Notes: a model not told the origin generated them from the letters alone. Shown: positions 55,072 to 63,221, numbered from the stretch's first letter. The stretch: DNA of 64,000 nt from UBA6912 sp963792895 (GCA_963792895.1 CAWBYA010000003.1:372001-436000); one strand, 5' to 3'. Program-made: numbers and translations.

Positions 55072-56188
55072 ATGACGACTGATTTCGACCCCCGTGCGAA
55101 GCTGAAGGAGCTCCAGTCGAGGCTGGACGACGCACGGAGGTTCCTTTGACGTCGATCGCAAGATCGACGAGCTGACCGAGCTCAGGCAGGCTGCCGCCGA
55201 GCCCGACCTGTGGGACGATCAGGAGCGGGCGTTGGCGGTCACGCGCAAGCTGTCGCAGCACGAGGCAACCATCACGCAGATCGAAGAGCTCGAGCAGCGG
55301 ATCGAAGACGGTGAGGTGCTGTTCGACCTCGCGGCCGAAGAGGCAGACGCATCCGCAGCGGCCGAAGTGGTGGCCGAACTGACAGACGTCGAACGCATCC
55401 TGGCGCGTCTCGAGCGCGAGACGCTGTTCTTCGAGGACTACGACGACCGGCCTGCCATCGTGTCGATACACGCGGGTGCCGGGGGAGTCGAGGCCCACGA
55501 TTGGGCCGAGATGCTGCTGCGGATGTACGTTCGATACCTCGAGCGGTCGTCGTATCGGTTCGAGGTCGACGAGGTGTCTCCAGGCGAGGAGGCCGGCATC
55601 AAGTCCGCCACGCTGACGGTGAAGGGTGGCCACGCCTACGGGATGTTCGAGTCGGAGCGGGGCGTTCATCGCCTCGTCCGCATCAGCCCGTTCGACTCGG
55701 CGTCGAGACGCCACACTTCGTTCGCAGGCGTTGACGTCGTCCCCGAGGTCGAGGTCAACGAGGTTGAGATCAACGAGGAGGATCTGCGCATCGACACCTA
55801 TCGGTCGCAGGGTGCGGGTGGCCAGCACGTGAACACGTCGGATTCCGCGGTGCGGATCACCCACACGCCGACCGGCATCGTCGTCGCCTGCCAGAACGAG
55901 CGATCGCAGCTCCAGAACAAGAACCGGGCGATGCAGATCCTGGCATCCCGGCTCGCCGAGCACGCTCGCGCCGAGCAGATGAAGGAGATCGCATCGATTC
56001 GCGGTGAGCAGACCGAAGCGGGCTGGGGCAGGCAGATCCGCTCCTACGTGCTCCAGCCCTACCAGCTCGTGAAGGACCTCAGGACCGATCTCGAGGTCGG
56101 CAACGTCCTCGGCGTGCTCGATGGCGACATCGAGCCATTCATGGACGCCTATCTCCAGTGGCGCCGCACCACCCACGAGAGCGCGTGA
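55072..56188 (+). CDS. prfB: Peptide chain release factor 2 with programmed +1 frameshift
   Basis: It releases peptides at UGA and UAA. The first 25 codons end CTT TGA at 55144-55149; translation must skip T 55147 to continue in the +1 frame as DVDRKIDELTEL. The slippery CTT-TGA-C, with an SD-like GGAGG at 55136-55140 three bases before CTT, is exactly the arrangement of classical prfB autoregulation: scarce RF2 lets the ribosome slip. The full protein is 371 residues with GGQ in QGAGGQHVNTSDSAVRITH and the specificity loop region. ATG 55072 follows GGAAAG. Confidence 0.95.
55136..55150 (+). other. prfB programmed +1 frameshift site
   Basis: GGAGG (55136-55140), a 3-nt spacer TTC, CTT (55144-55146), in-frame TGA (55147-55149), then C 55150. 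A shift of one base at 55147 continues the protein. Confidence 0.92.
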
Positions 56189-56356
56189 GCTCCCACGCAG
56201 CGTGCGGATTTCGCTCGATGTGAGACGTGCTCCCTACTCCGTGTCCGGCCTCGGAACTCTGCTGCTGGACGGGCGAGAGGCGGCCGCCGCATGCGGCGGG
56301 CATTCGGAGTACGTGGACGTGATACCCAGCGGGAGCGTCAGGCGCTCCGAGAAGCT

Positions 56357-56384
56357 TTGTGTTCACCCGGGGCGGGGTTACCAT
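56357..56384 (+). promoter_or_regulatory. Candidate promoter of the ftsEX operon
   Basis: TTGTGT (56357-56362) and TACCAT (56379-56384) are separated by 16 nt, giving an about 75-nt leader before ATG 56465. The rest of the 276-base gap between prfB and ftsE shows no gene or clear structure. Confidence 0.35.
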
Positions 56385-56464
56385 CCCCTCTGCGGAGTAG
56401 GGGCTCAGCCAAGAGAATCGGGAGCGGTGCGCGCTGCGCCGTTGATCCCACCGAGCGAGGACCC

Positions 56465-57400
56465 ATGATCCGTCTCCAGAATGTCACGAAGGCGTACGAC
56501 GGCGGCGTCGTCGCGGTCAAGGATGTTGCGCTCGAAATCGGCAAGGGCGAGTTCATATTCCTCGTCGGGCCATCCGGATCGGGCAAGTCGACGTTGATCC
56601 GGCTGATGATGCGGGAGGAGAGGCCGACCACAGGCGACATCTGGGTGGCCGGCAAACACGCCTCAGAACTCGCCAACTGGAAGATCCCCCACTTGCGCAG
56701 GTCGATCGGCACCGTGTTCCAGGACTTCAAGCTGCTGCCGACCAAGACCGTGTACGAGAACGTGGCGTTTGCGCTCGAAGTCACCGGCCGTCCTCGCTCG
56801 GTCATTCGCAACCAGGTCCCGCAGGTGCTCAAGCTCGTCGGGCTGTCCGCCAATGCCGACCGTTATCCACGTCAGCTCTCCGGTGGCGAGCAACAGAGGG
56901 TGTCCATCGCCAGGGCGTTCGTCAACCGCCCGCTGATCCTGCTTGCCGACGAGCCGACGGGCAACCTCGACCCGGCGACTTCTGTCGGCATCATGCGCAT
57001 CCTCGACCGCATCAATCGCACGGGCACCACGGTGGTGATGGCGACCCATGATCACGCGATCGTCGACGCGATGCGGCGCCGCGTCGTCCAGCTCGAGCGC
57101 GGCCGTGTGGTCCGCGACCAGCACGGAGGGGTCTACGAACGCAGGCTGCGGAGTGCCGGCGAGATCACCGAGGAGCTGGCACCGATCCCCCCATTCGATC
57201 CTGCGGAGCCGGCGATTCCGCCGGCGGCACCAGTTCCGCAAGACGTCGCCCCCGGCCTGTCCGACGTGCCGGCACCCCCACTGACGGACGACGTGATGCT
57301 CGACGAGTCGGCCGCACCCCAGGGCCGATCCGTGCCGGACGAGCTTGCGATGCCTGCGGACGTGGGTGACGACGAGACGCCAGACGAGGACGCACCGTGA
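56465..57400 (+). CDS. ftsE: Cell division ATPase FtsE with an acidic C-terminal extension
   Basis: FtsE pairs with FtsX to control peptidoglycan hydrolases at the septum. The about 225-residue ATPase core has Walker A VGPSGSGKST, signature LSGGEQQRVSIARAF, Walker B LILLADEPTGNLD and ATHDH. It is followed by an about 85-residue Pro/Ala/Asp/Glu-rich tail, unusual for FtsE. ATG 56465 has a GAGGA site upstream. The stop overlaps ftsX (GTGA). Confidence 0.93.
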   Translation: MIRLQNVTKAYDGGVVAVKDVALEIGKGEFIFLVGPSGSGKSTLIRLMMREERPTTGDIWVAGKHASELANWKIPHLRRSIGTVFQDFKLLPTKTVYENVAFALEVTGRPRSVIRNQVPQVLKLVGLSANADRYPRQLSGGEQQRVSIARAFVNRPLILLADEPTGNLDPATSVGIMRILDRINRTGTTVVMATHDHAIVDAMRRRVVQLERGRVVRDQHGGVYERRLRSAGEITEELAPIPPFDPAEPAIPPAAPVPQDVAPGLSDVPAPPLTDDVMLDESAAPQGRSVPDELAMPADVGDDETPDEDAP

Positions 57401-58278
57401 GTCTCCAGTACGTCTTCCTCGAGGCGTTCAACAACATCCGGCGCAACGCCCTGGTCGTGCTCGGCGCCATCCTCGCCGTCTTCATCTCGCTGCTGCTCAT
57501 GTTCGGGACGCTCATCTTCGGGGAGATCGCACGCATCAACACGCTGCGATGGTCGGAGGACGTTCGCGTCATCGTCTTCCTCCGTGACGAGTTTCGAGAC
57601 ATCGACGCTCTCCAGACTGAGGTGGAGAGCTGGGCCGAGGTTGCAGACGTGTTCTATCTCTCGAAGGCCGAGGCCTACGACGAGGCGCTCGAGCTGCTCA
57701 AGAACAACGCTGCGGCTCGCCGCGTCATCGAAGAGCAGCCCACGATCCTCCCAGCCTCGCTCCGGGTGCGTCCGTTGGACCTCAACCAGTACGACACGAT
57801 TGTTCAGCGGCTCCAAGGCTCGCCCGGGGTAGAGCGCATCATCACGGCCGGCCCTCAAGTGGACGCCCTCGCCAGGTTGCGAGATGGGCTGCGCGTCGTC
57901 TTCTGGGTCCTCTCGGTCGCGTTGGGTGTCGCCGCAGTCGCGCTCATCGCCAACACGATCCACATGGCGATCTACGCACGACGCGAAGAGATCGAGATCA
58001 TGCGCTTGGTCGGCGCCTCCAACTGGTTCGTCCGCATCCCGTTCTTGTTAGAAGGGATGATGGAGGGTTTGTTCGGCGGCGTCATAGCGATCGGCGTGGC
58101 CGTGGGCGTCTATCGACTGTCGCTCGACCGCCTGACCGAGCTCCCTTCCTTCATCGACATTCAAATCGGCAGTGAGTTCCTGGTGCGCTGGGGAATCCTC
58201 ACGTTGGTCTTCGGAGTGCTGGTCGGAGCCATCGGTTCGAGCCTCAGCCTGGCGGTCCACAGATACCTGCGAACGTGA
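57397..58278 (+). CDS. ftsX: Cell division membrane protein FtsX
   Basis: The 293-residue protein has the FtsX layout: cytoplasmic start, first membrane helix (ALVVLGAILAVFISLLLMFG), an extracytoplasmic lobe, then three more helices (VVFWVLSVALGVAAVALIAN and onward) containing the FtsX/MacB signature ARREEIEIMRLVGASNWFVR. GTG 57397 overlaps the ftsE stop. The extracytoplasmic loop would contact a hydrolase such as the one encoded next. Confidence 0.93.
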   Translation: MSLQYVFLEAFNNIRRNALVVLGAILAVFISLLLMFGTLIFGEIARINTLRWSEDVRVIVFLRDEFRDIDALQTEVESWAEVADVFYLSKAEAYDEALELLKNNAAARRVIEEQPTILPASLRVRPLDLNQYDTIVQRLQGSPGVERIITAGPQVDALARLRDGLRVVFWVLSVALGVAAVALIANTIHMAIYARREEIEIMRLVGASNWFVRIPFLLEGMMEGLFGGVIAIGVAVGVYRLSLDRLTELPSFIDIQIGSEFLVRWGILTLVFGVLVGAIGSSLSLAVHRYLRT

Positions 58279-59469
58279 GCCGCCGGCTCCTCCTCGCCCT
58301 TGCTGCGCTCAGCGTCTTCGTCGCGGCGGCAGCCCCCGTCCGCGCACTCGACCTCGAGGACGATCTCGAGCGAGTCGCGGCGGAAGGCCGCAGAGGTATC
58401 TGCCCAGATGTCCACAGCGAGCGACAACCGCTCCAACGTCGCTACGAACATCATCACCACGGAGTCGAGACTCAACGACCTGTTGGTCGATGTCGGGCGC
58501 ACCCGTCTGCAGCTCACGGTGGTTCAAGACCAGCTCGTCGGCCAGAAGGCGCTGCTCGTTGCGGCCCGCGAGCAGCTCCAATCACTCCACGCCGAGTTGG
58601 AGGTCACCCAGGAGGAGCTCGACCGGGGCGAAGACGCGGCCGTCGAGTGGGCGCGTGAGATCTACATGGCCGCCGGTCAGGACGAGGCGTACCTCGCGCT
58701 TTCCGCCGACCGACTCAGCGACATCAACGTGGGGCTCGAGTATCTGGACCTGATCTCCACCGAGAACGCACGCACCATCCTCGTGTATGAGGCGCTGCAG
58801 CGGCTCGAACAGGAACAGGCCGAGAGGGTGCGGCTCAGGGAAGCCGCCCTTGCGGGCGACATCGCAGAGCTGGCGCGGCTCGAAGGGGAGCTCACCGACC
58901 TGTCTACTCAGCTGGCCGAGCAGCAGGAGGCAGTCGAGTCAGAGCTGGCTACCCAGCAATCAAACCTCGCGGCACTCGACGCCTCGATCGCATCCTTCGA
59001 GGGCGAGCTCGCCTCGCTCGAAGCCGAGCAGTCGCGCATCGAGGCAGCCATCCAGAGTGAGCAGTCGGCGGGGACCGACACCGAAAGCGGTGCGTTCGTG
59101 CGCCCGGTTCCCGGCCGGATCACGTCGAGCTTCGGACCGCGCAGCCATCCCATCCTCGGCTACGTCCGAATGCACACGGGTGTCGACTTCACGGCTGCCT
59201 ACGGCCAGGAGATCAGGGCAGCGCAGAGCGGGCGAGTGATCATCGCAGGGTGGTTCGGCGGCTACGGCAACGCCATCGTCATCGACCACGGCGGTGGCGT
59301 CTCGACGCTCTATGGACACCAGTCCGAGCTTGCGGTTGGATACGGCCAGAGCGTCGCAGCGGGAGATGTCATCGGCTACGTGGGATCGACCGGGCTGTCA
59401 ACCGGTCCTCATCTCCACTTCGAGGTTCGCATCAACGGGGGCGCCGTCGATCCGGCGCCGTATCTCTGA
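58275..59469 (+). CDS. M23-family peptidoglycan hydrolase with coiled coil, EnvC/RipC-like (frameshifted)
   Basis: The protein starts with a signal peptide (RRLLLALAALSVFVAAAAPV), then a long coiled coil with many Gln, Glu and Leu residues, and ends with an M23 domain (HTGVDF, HLHFEVRINGGAVDPAPYL). The frame breaks near 58390: DDLERVAAE continues in another frame as AAEVSAQMSTASDNRSN. GTG 58275 overlaps the ftsX stop (GTGA). Fused operon ftsE-ftsX-hydrolase strongly suggests this is the FtsEX-controlled amidase activator or hydrolase. M23 zinc ligands are present, so it may be an active endopeptidase. Confidence 0.85.
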
Positions 59470-59939
59470 TGGCGCGGAAGGGGGACTCCGGGCGGAAGGT
59501 CGTTGCGACGAACCGACGCGCACGCCACGACTACGAGGTGCTGGAAACGGTCGAGTGCGGCATTGTCCTCACTGGGTCCGAAATCAAGAGTGTGCGGGCT
59601 GGTCAGGTGCAGCTGAAGGACGCATACGCCGAGCTTCGCGGCAGCGAAGTGTGGCTGACGAGTGTGCACATCGCCCCCTACAAGTTCGCACATCTCGGCG
59701 GGCACGAGCCAGAGCGGCCGCGGAAGCTGTTGCTCCATCGCAGGGAGATCGAACGCATGATCGGCAAGGTGAACGAAGCCGGCCTGACGCTGATTCCGCT
59801 GAGCATGTACCTGACGGATGGGCTCGCAAAGGTCGAGCTCGCCCTCGCCAAAGGCAGGCGCACGATCGACAAGCGGCAGCGCATCAAGGAGCGTGAGCAG
59901 CAGCGCGAGATGGACCGGGCCCGGGGCCGGCGATCGTGA
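59469..59939 (+). CDS. smpB: tmRNA-binding protein SmpB
   Basis: It delivers tmRNA to stalled ribosomes. The 156-residue protein shows VVATNRRARHDYEVLETVE, GIVLTGSEIKSVRAGQVQLK, NRR and a basic C-terminal tail needed for activity. ATG 59469 overlaps the hydrolase stop (TGATG), so it is the fourth gene of the ftsEX operon. The tmRNA gene is 1.3 kb downstream, giving a trans-translation locus. Confidence 0.95.
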   Translation: MARKGDSGRKVVATNRRARHDYEVLETVECGIVLTGSEIKSVRAGQVQLKDAYAELRGSEVWLTSVHIAPYKFAHLGGHEPERPRKLLLHRREIERMIGKVNEAGLTLIPLSMYLTDGLAKVELALAKGRRTIDKRQRIKEREQQREMDRARGRRS

Positions 59940-60057
59940 GCCCTGCCGAGATTTGGTCCTCGCGACCTGGGGTCATGGCGACTCTGCCTCTCTATGATCA
60001 GAGGGTCGCTGGTGCGTGCCGGTGGCAGCAGATCGTGGCGGGCCGGGAGATACCAAG

Positions 60058-60270
60058 GTGAACGCGCAGATGTTGTTGACGGGTGTGGCCGCAGTCGTGC
60101 CCATTGTCGGGGCGGTCGATGCCGTGAGAACCGTCGGGGTCCTCGGCATCATCGGGGTGTGGGCGTGGCGTGGGTTCCACGCGGTGTTCTCGCGCCGCCG
60201 GGCCAGGCTGGACGGGCTTGCGGCTGATCGGGCCGACAGTGCATCACCCGAGTCAGAAGACCGGCCCTGA
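60058..60270 (+). CDS. Small single- or double-helix membrane protein
   Basis: The 70-residue product has a hydrophobic N-terminal half (QMLLTGVAAVVPIVGAVDAV, then GVLGIIGVWAWRGFHAVF) and a basic-acidic tail. GGGAGA lies 7 nt before GTG 60058, which decides this start over GTG 60016. It stands alone between smpB and the thioredoxin gene; a TATGAT at 59993-59998 may be its -10 box. No family is recognised. Confidence 0.55.
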   Translation: MNAQMLLTGVAAVVPIVGAVDAVRTVGVLGIIGVWAWRGFHAVFSRRRARLDGLAADRADSASPESEDRP

Positions 60271-60279
60271 ACCCGCCGG

Positions 60280-61131
60280 TCAGCCGGCCACGAATTCCTC
60301 GATGCTCTCGAAGAGGCCCGCGAGCTGATCGCGTCCGAACTCGCCGGGGTGCCGGAGCAGGACCTGGCCGTCGGGCGCGGTCACGACCCAAAACGGGAAT
60401 GCCGGTGTGCCGAGGCTCGTGGCGAGGCTGCCATCGGGGTCGACCAAGACCGGGAAGCCGAACTGCGAGGAATCGAGGTAGGGGATCAGCGGATTGCCGC
60501 GACTGTCGTCGATCGATGTCGAGATCGTGACGACTTGCACATGCGGGTAGTCGTCAGCTGCTTCGGCAAGAAACGTCGCGAGGGCGGGCAGGTCGGCCTG
60601 GCAGTGAGGGCACCAATGCGCCCAGACGACCCAGACAGTGGCCTTCTCGCCGTCGGGACCGTACGTCACGCGCTCACCCGAGTAGTACTCGTCTCCCGTG
60701 AGAGCCGGGAGTCGCAATCCCGCTTGTACTGCCGGGTCGGCACCTGACGAGGGATACCGCGGCAGCGGACCGGCAACCGAGTCCGCAGACGAGGCGCCGC
60801 CCGTCACCGCACCGTCGAGCGCAGCGACGTCGACCCCCTCCTCCAACGCATCGACTGCTCCGGCGAGCGTATCGAGATCGGCTTGGAGCTCACCCACTCT
60901 GCCCGCTGCCGCAACGGCGTTTGCGCCTGCCGCCTCAGCCTCCGTTCGCGCGTCGCGCGCCGCTTGCAGCGTCACGAGTTGCACTGCGAGCACGGCGATG
61001 CCGACCAGGAGCGCGGCTCCGGCAAGCCATGCGGCCGCCCGACCGGGACGGGGAGCTACAGGGGCGGGGGTCGCGGGAACATGATCGTTCGGGGGCCCTG
61101 ACGGGTCATGCTCTGAGGTGTCTGGAGTCAC
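60280..61131 (-). CDS. Membrane-anchored TlpA/ResA-like thioredoxin
   Basis: The 283-residue protein has a Pro-rich cytoplasmic start, one membrane helix (AAAWLAGAALLVGIAVLAVQ) with a coiled segment after it, and an extracytoplasmic thioredoxin domain with CPHC in WAHWCPHCQADLP and a cis-Pro in GTPAFPFW. TlpA/ResA-type proteins reduce or isomerise cysteines of exported proteins, often for cytochrome c. GTG 61131 lies 6 nt after a CATAAT box (leaderless). It converges on the small membrane protein. Confidence 0.83.
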   Translation of the reverse strand: MTPDTSEHDPSGPPNDHVPATPAPVAPRPGRAAAWLAGAALLVGIAVLAVQLVTLQAARDARTEAEAAGANAVAAAGRVGELQADLDTLAGAVDALEEGVDVAALDGAVTGGASSADSVAGPLPRYPSSGADPAVQAGLRLPALTGDEYYSGERVTYGPDGEKATVWVVWAHWCPHCQADLPALATFLAEAADDYPHVQVVTISTSIDDSRGNPLIPYLDSSQFGFPVLVDPDGSLATSLGTPAFPFWVVTAPDGQVLLRHPGEFGRDQLAGLFESIEEFVAG

Positions 61132-61222
61132 GAGGCCATTATGCCGGAGGCGCGCAACGGCACGGCGGGCCGTTCGTCCTCATCGTGAGGTACCATGACA
61201 GAGCTGCAACGCGCAGCGTCAC

Positions 61223-61574
61223 GGGGGTGACGCGGTTTCGACCGTGAGGGTCGATGTGCCGGAAGCGAGCCGAGGTCCCCGGAGTCCTCGTAAAAGAGCC
61301 GGGAAACACATACGTGCCGACAACGAACTGGCACTGGCTGCCTAACAAATAGCAGCCTGTCCGCCCGGGGGGTGCCTGCCTCACCGGAACCGGGCAACGC
61401 AATGCAGGACGCAGCCGTCGGGGTGCCGGTGACCGGCGGTCAAGATCACCACTGGATAGGGCTGCGGACAACGTGCCGACAGCGGTTCACGGCCCGAAAG
61501 CTCGCTGTTGGCTGCGCTCGGAGATGCCGGCGCTGAAACCTCATGGGACGGGGGTTCGACTCCCCCCACCTCCA
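61223..61574 (+). ncRNA. ssrA: Transfer-messenger RNA (ssrA)
   Basis: tmRNA rescues stalled ribosomes and adds a degradation tag. The 5-prime GGGGGTG (61223-61229) pairs with CACCTCC (61567-61573), and a T-arm GGGGGTTCGACTCCCCC lies just before. The tag frame reads GCC GAC AAC GAA CTG GCA CTG GCT GCC TAA (61316-61345), ADNELALAA, with the usual ALAA end. The 3-prime CCA is not encoded; CGA follows the discriminator A. SmpB is encoded nearby. TACCAT at 61191-61196 may be its -10 box. Confidence 0.94.
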
Positions 61575-61606
61575 CGAAGATCCCGCCGGCGACGGCGGGA
61601 TCTTCG
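61575..61606 (+). terminator. tmRNA terminator hairpin
   Basis: A perfect 14-bp stem (61575-61588 with 61593-61606) encloses the loop GCGA. It begins right after the tmRNA acceptor and has no T tract. Confidence 0.75.
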
Positions 61607-61954
61607 GTGTGGCGGCGATGTCACCTGGTCGATGTCCGTTCGTCTTTGAGGAGCGCGACGGCTGGTGTGTGGTGGTCTGCTCTTCGTTCCGGGGTCGTGA
61701 CGTGGGTTGGCGGCTGTGGCGGCGGTTGCTTCGATGCCGACGACAGGAGGATCCCGGGGCTACGGTCGAAAGAATGAGCCGTTCGACCCTTGGCAGTCTT
61801 CCGGGAACCTGCCATCATCCGATCGTTCGCCCCCGGTCAGGGATTGTTAGTGGGGGGAGAGCGATGTCCGAATATGGATTCGAGAAGGGCTGGGAGGGTG
61901 TCCCCTTTGAGCGGGAATGATCGTGTGAAGATCTCTCGTGAGCGTGCTGGAAGC
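61607..61954 (+). other. Gap with a possible 18-codon ORF
   Basis: No conserved gene is evident. A small frame at 61864-61920 (MSEYGFEKGWEGVPFERE) has GGGGGGAGAG upstream of its ATG and could be a leader peptide or chance. The same frame is open from about 61618 and could encode a 100-residue protein without recognisable features. Confidence 0.3.
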
Positions 61955-62332
61955 TCAGTCTCGTTGGGCTCCTCTCAGCGCTGCTGCGGGCATCGGTGCG
62001 CAACACCCCGCGCCGGCCGCCATCGCGACAACGAGCGCTACCAGCTCGCTTGGTCGTCCAACAGGCACGGCGAAGCGCACCCCGCCAACCGACACGACCG
62101 TGGAGCCGCGATCCCAACTCGCAGGGATCCACACCGTGCTCGTGGCCTCTGCGGCATGCAGAGTGCTCGCATCCACCAGCGCGACGCAGGCATGGTCCCG
62201 GGGCCCATCGGCAGCGGCAGGATCGACGAGCCGCACGTGGACGCCCCTCATCTCCAGCATGTCCGTCAAAGCCGAGGCCAAGAGGTACGGCCTGGCGGCG
62301 ACGACAACACTGATGGTTTCGGGGGTTTCCAT
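61955..62332 (-). CDS. Degenerate receiver-domain-like protein
   Basis: The 125-residue protein follows the receiver-domain pattern: ISVVVAARPYLLASALTDML as strand 1 and helix 1, CVALVDAS with an Asp at the end of strand 3, and RFAVPVGRPSELVALVVAMA as strand 5 and helix 5. The N-terminal acidic pair and the conserved Lys are missing, so it is probably not phosphorylated normally. It is divergent from a LuxR-type regulator of the pilus locus and may interact with it. Confidence 0.62.
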   Translation of the reverse strand: METPETISVVVAARPYLLASALTDMLEMRGVHVRLVDPAAADGPRDHACVALVDASTLHAAEATSTVWIPASWDRGSTVVSVGGVRFAVPVGRPSELVALVVAMAAGAGCCAPMPAAALRGAQRD

Positions 62333-62394
62333 TGAGCCAATTGGTACCCGGCGCAGGGGGAAACAACATCGCCAACACTGATGATTTGGGCGTC

Positions 62395-63084
62395 GTGCGC
62401 AGCGTGGTGGTCATCGACGACCACCGTCTTCTCGCCGAAACGCTCGTCGACGTGCTCGAAGGCTACGGCGTTGCGGCTCGCTCCATCGAGGCGATGACGT
62501 TCGACGCCATTCTTGGTGATCTCGGTGCCAACCCGCCCGACGCTGTCATCCTCGACCATCACCTCGGCGGCGAGATCGGCACGTCGACAGTGCTCATCCC
62601 TGAGATCAATGATCTTGGCATTGCAGTCCTCGTTGTCACCGGCGACATGGGACGGCTGACTGTCGCGGAGTGCCTGGAGGCGGGTGCGGCCGGGGTGCTC
62701 AACAAAGGGGTGCCTGCCGGCGCAGTTCTCGAGGGCCTCACGAAGGCTGTCGCCGGCCGGCAGATCGTCAGCGAGGCTGAGAGGCAAGAACTCATCGCCG
62801 CCCTCAGGGAAGAGCGGTCGCGTCGGAGCCGGCGGCTGTCCCGCTTCAACGAACTGACGCCTCGTGAGGCCGAGGTCCTGCGCATGATCTGCGACGGTAT
62901 GAGCGCAGCGGAGATCGCGGACGAGTCCTATGTCTCACTGGCGACGGTCCGATCGCAGATTCGGTCCATCCTCATGAAGCTCGGCGTACGGTCACAGCTT
63001 GCGGCAGCCGCAGAGGCACGGCAATCCGGCTGGCTCGAATCGACCAGTGTCGACACCGATCTCCCCAACGTCGGCCTGGCCTGA
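62395..63084 (+). CDS. LuxR/NarL-type response regulator next to flp genes
   Basis: The protein has a receiver domain (SVVVIDDHRLLAETLVDVLE, phospho-acceptor in DAVILDHHLGG, Lys in GVLNKGVP) and a LuxR-type HTH (ELTPREAEVLRMICDGMSAA, SLATVRSQIRSILMKLGV). No kinase is adjacent, so it is an orphan regulator here. The start is uncertain: TTG 62332 would overlap the divergent start, GTG 62395 is preferred, and AGGGGGA at 62355-62361 points to a start near 62368 where only an ATC exists. It is the best candidate to bind the inverted repeats before flp genes. Confidence 0.85.
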   Translation: MRSVVVIDDHRLLAETLVDVLEGYGVAARSIEAMTFDAILGDLGANPPDAVILDHHLGGEIGTSTVLIPEINDLGIAVLVVTGDMGRLTVAECLEAGAAGVLNKGVPAGAVLEGLTKAVAGRQIVSEAERQELIAALREERSRRSRRLSRFNELTPREAEVLRMICDGMSAAEIADESYVSLATVRSQIRSILMKLGVRSQLAAAAEARQSGWLESTSVDTDLPNVGLA

Positions 63085-63124
63085 GACCCTCCTCGTACGG
63101 TCCGGCGCCGGGTGGACACGCCTC

Positions 63125-63215
63125 GAGGCGCCGTCTGATGTCCCATGGTCTGTCGTCCGGTTCTCTGGTGTCTGTGGTCTGAGGTGTGTTGTCTGTGGTG
63201 TGTGGTCTCTGTTGG
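63125..63215. repeat. Intergenic degenerate repeat, copy 5
   Basis: This T- and G-rich stretch repeats short units such as TGTCTGTGGTCTGAGG and TGTGGTCTCTG. It is related to GTCTGAGGTCTGAGG of the copy at 50767. Confidence 0.5.
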
Positions 63216-63221
63216 GGTGGG

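Noticed and set aside
56189..56464. Possible small gene between prfB and ftsE
   Set aside because: The open frame upstream of ftsE ATG 56465 is non-conserved and the known FtsE start is MIRLQNVTKAY.
61543..61920. A 125-codon frame starting inside the tmRNA 3-prime end
   Set aside because: It begins within the T-arm of tmRNA and crosses the terminator hairpin; only the last 18 codons have a ribosome site.
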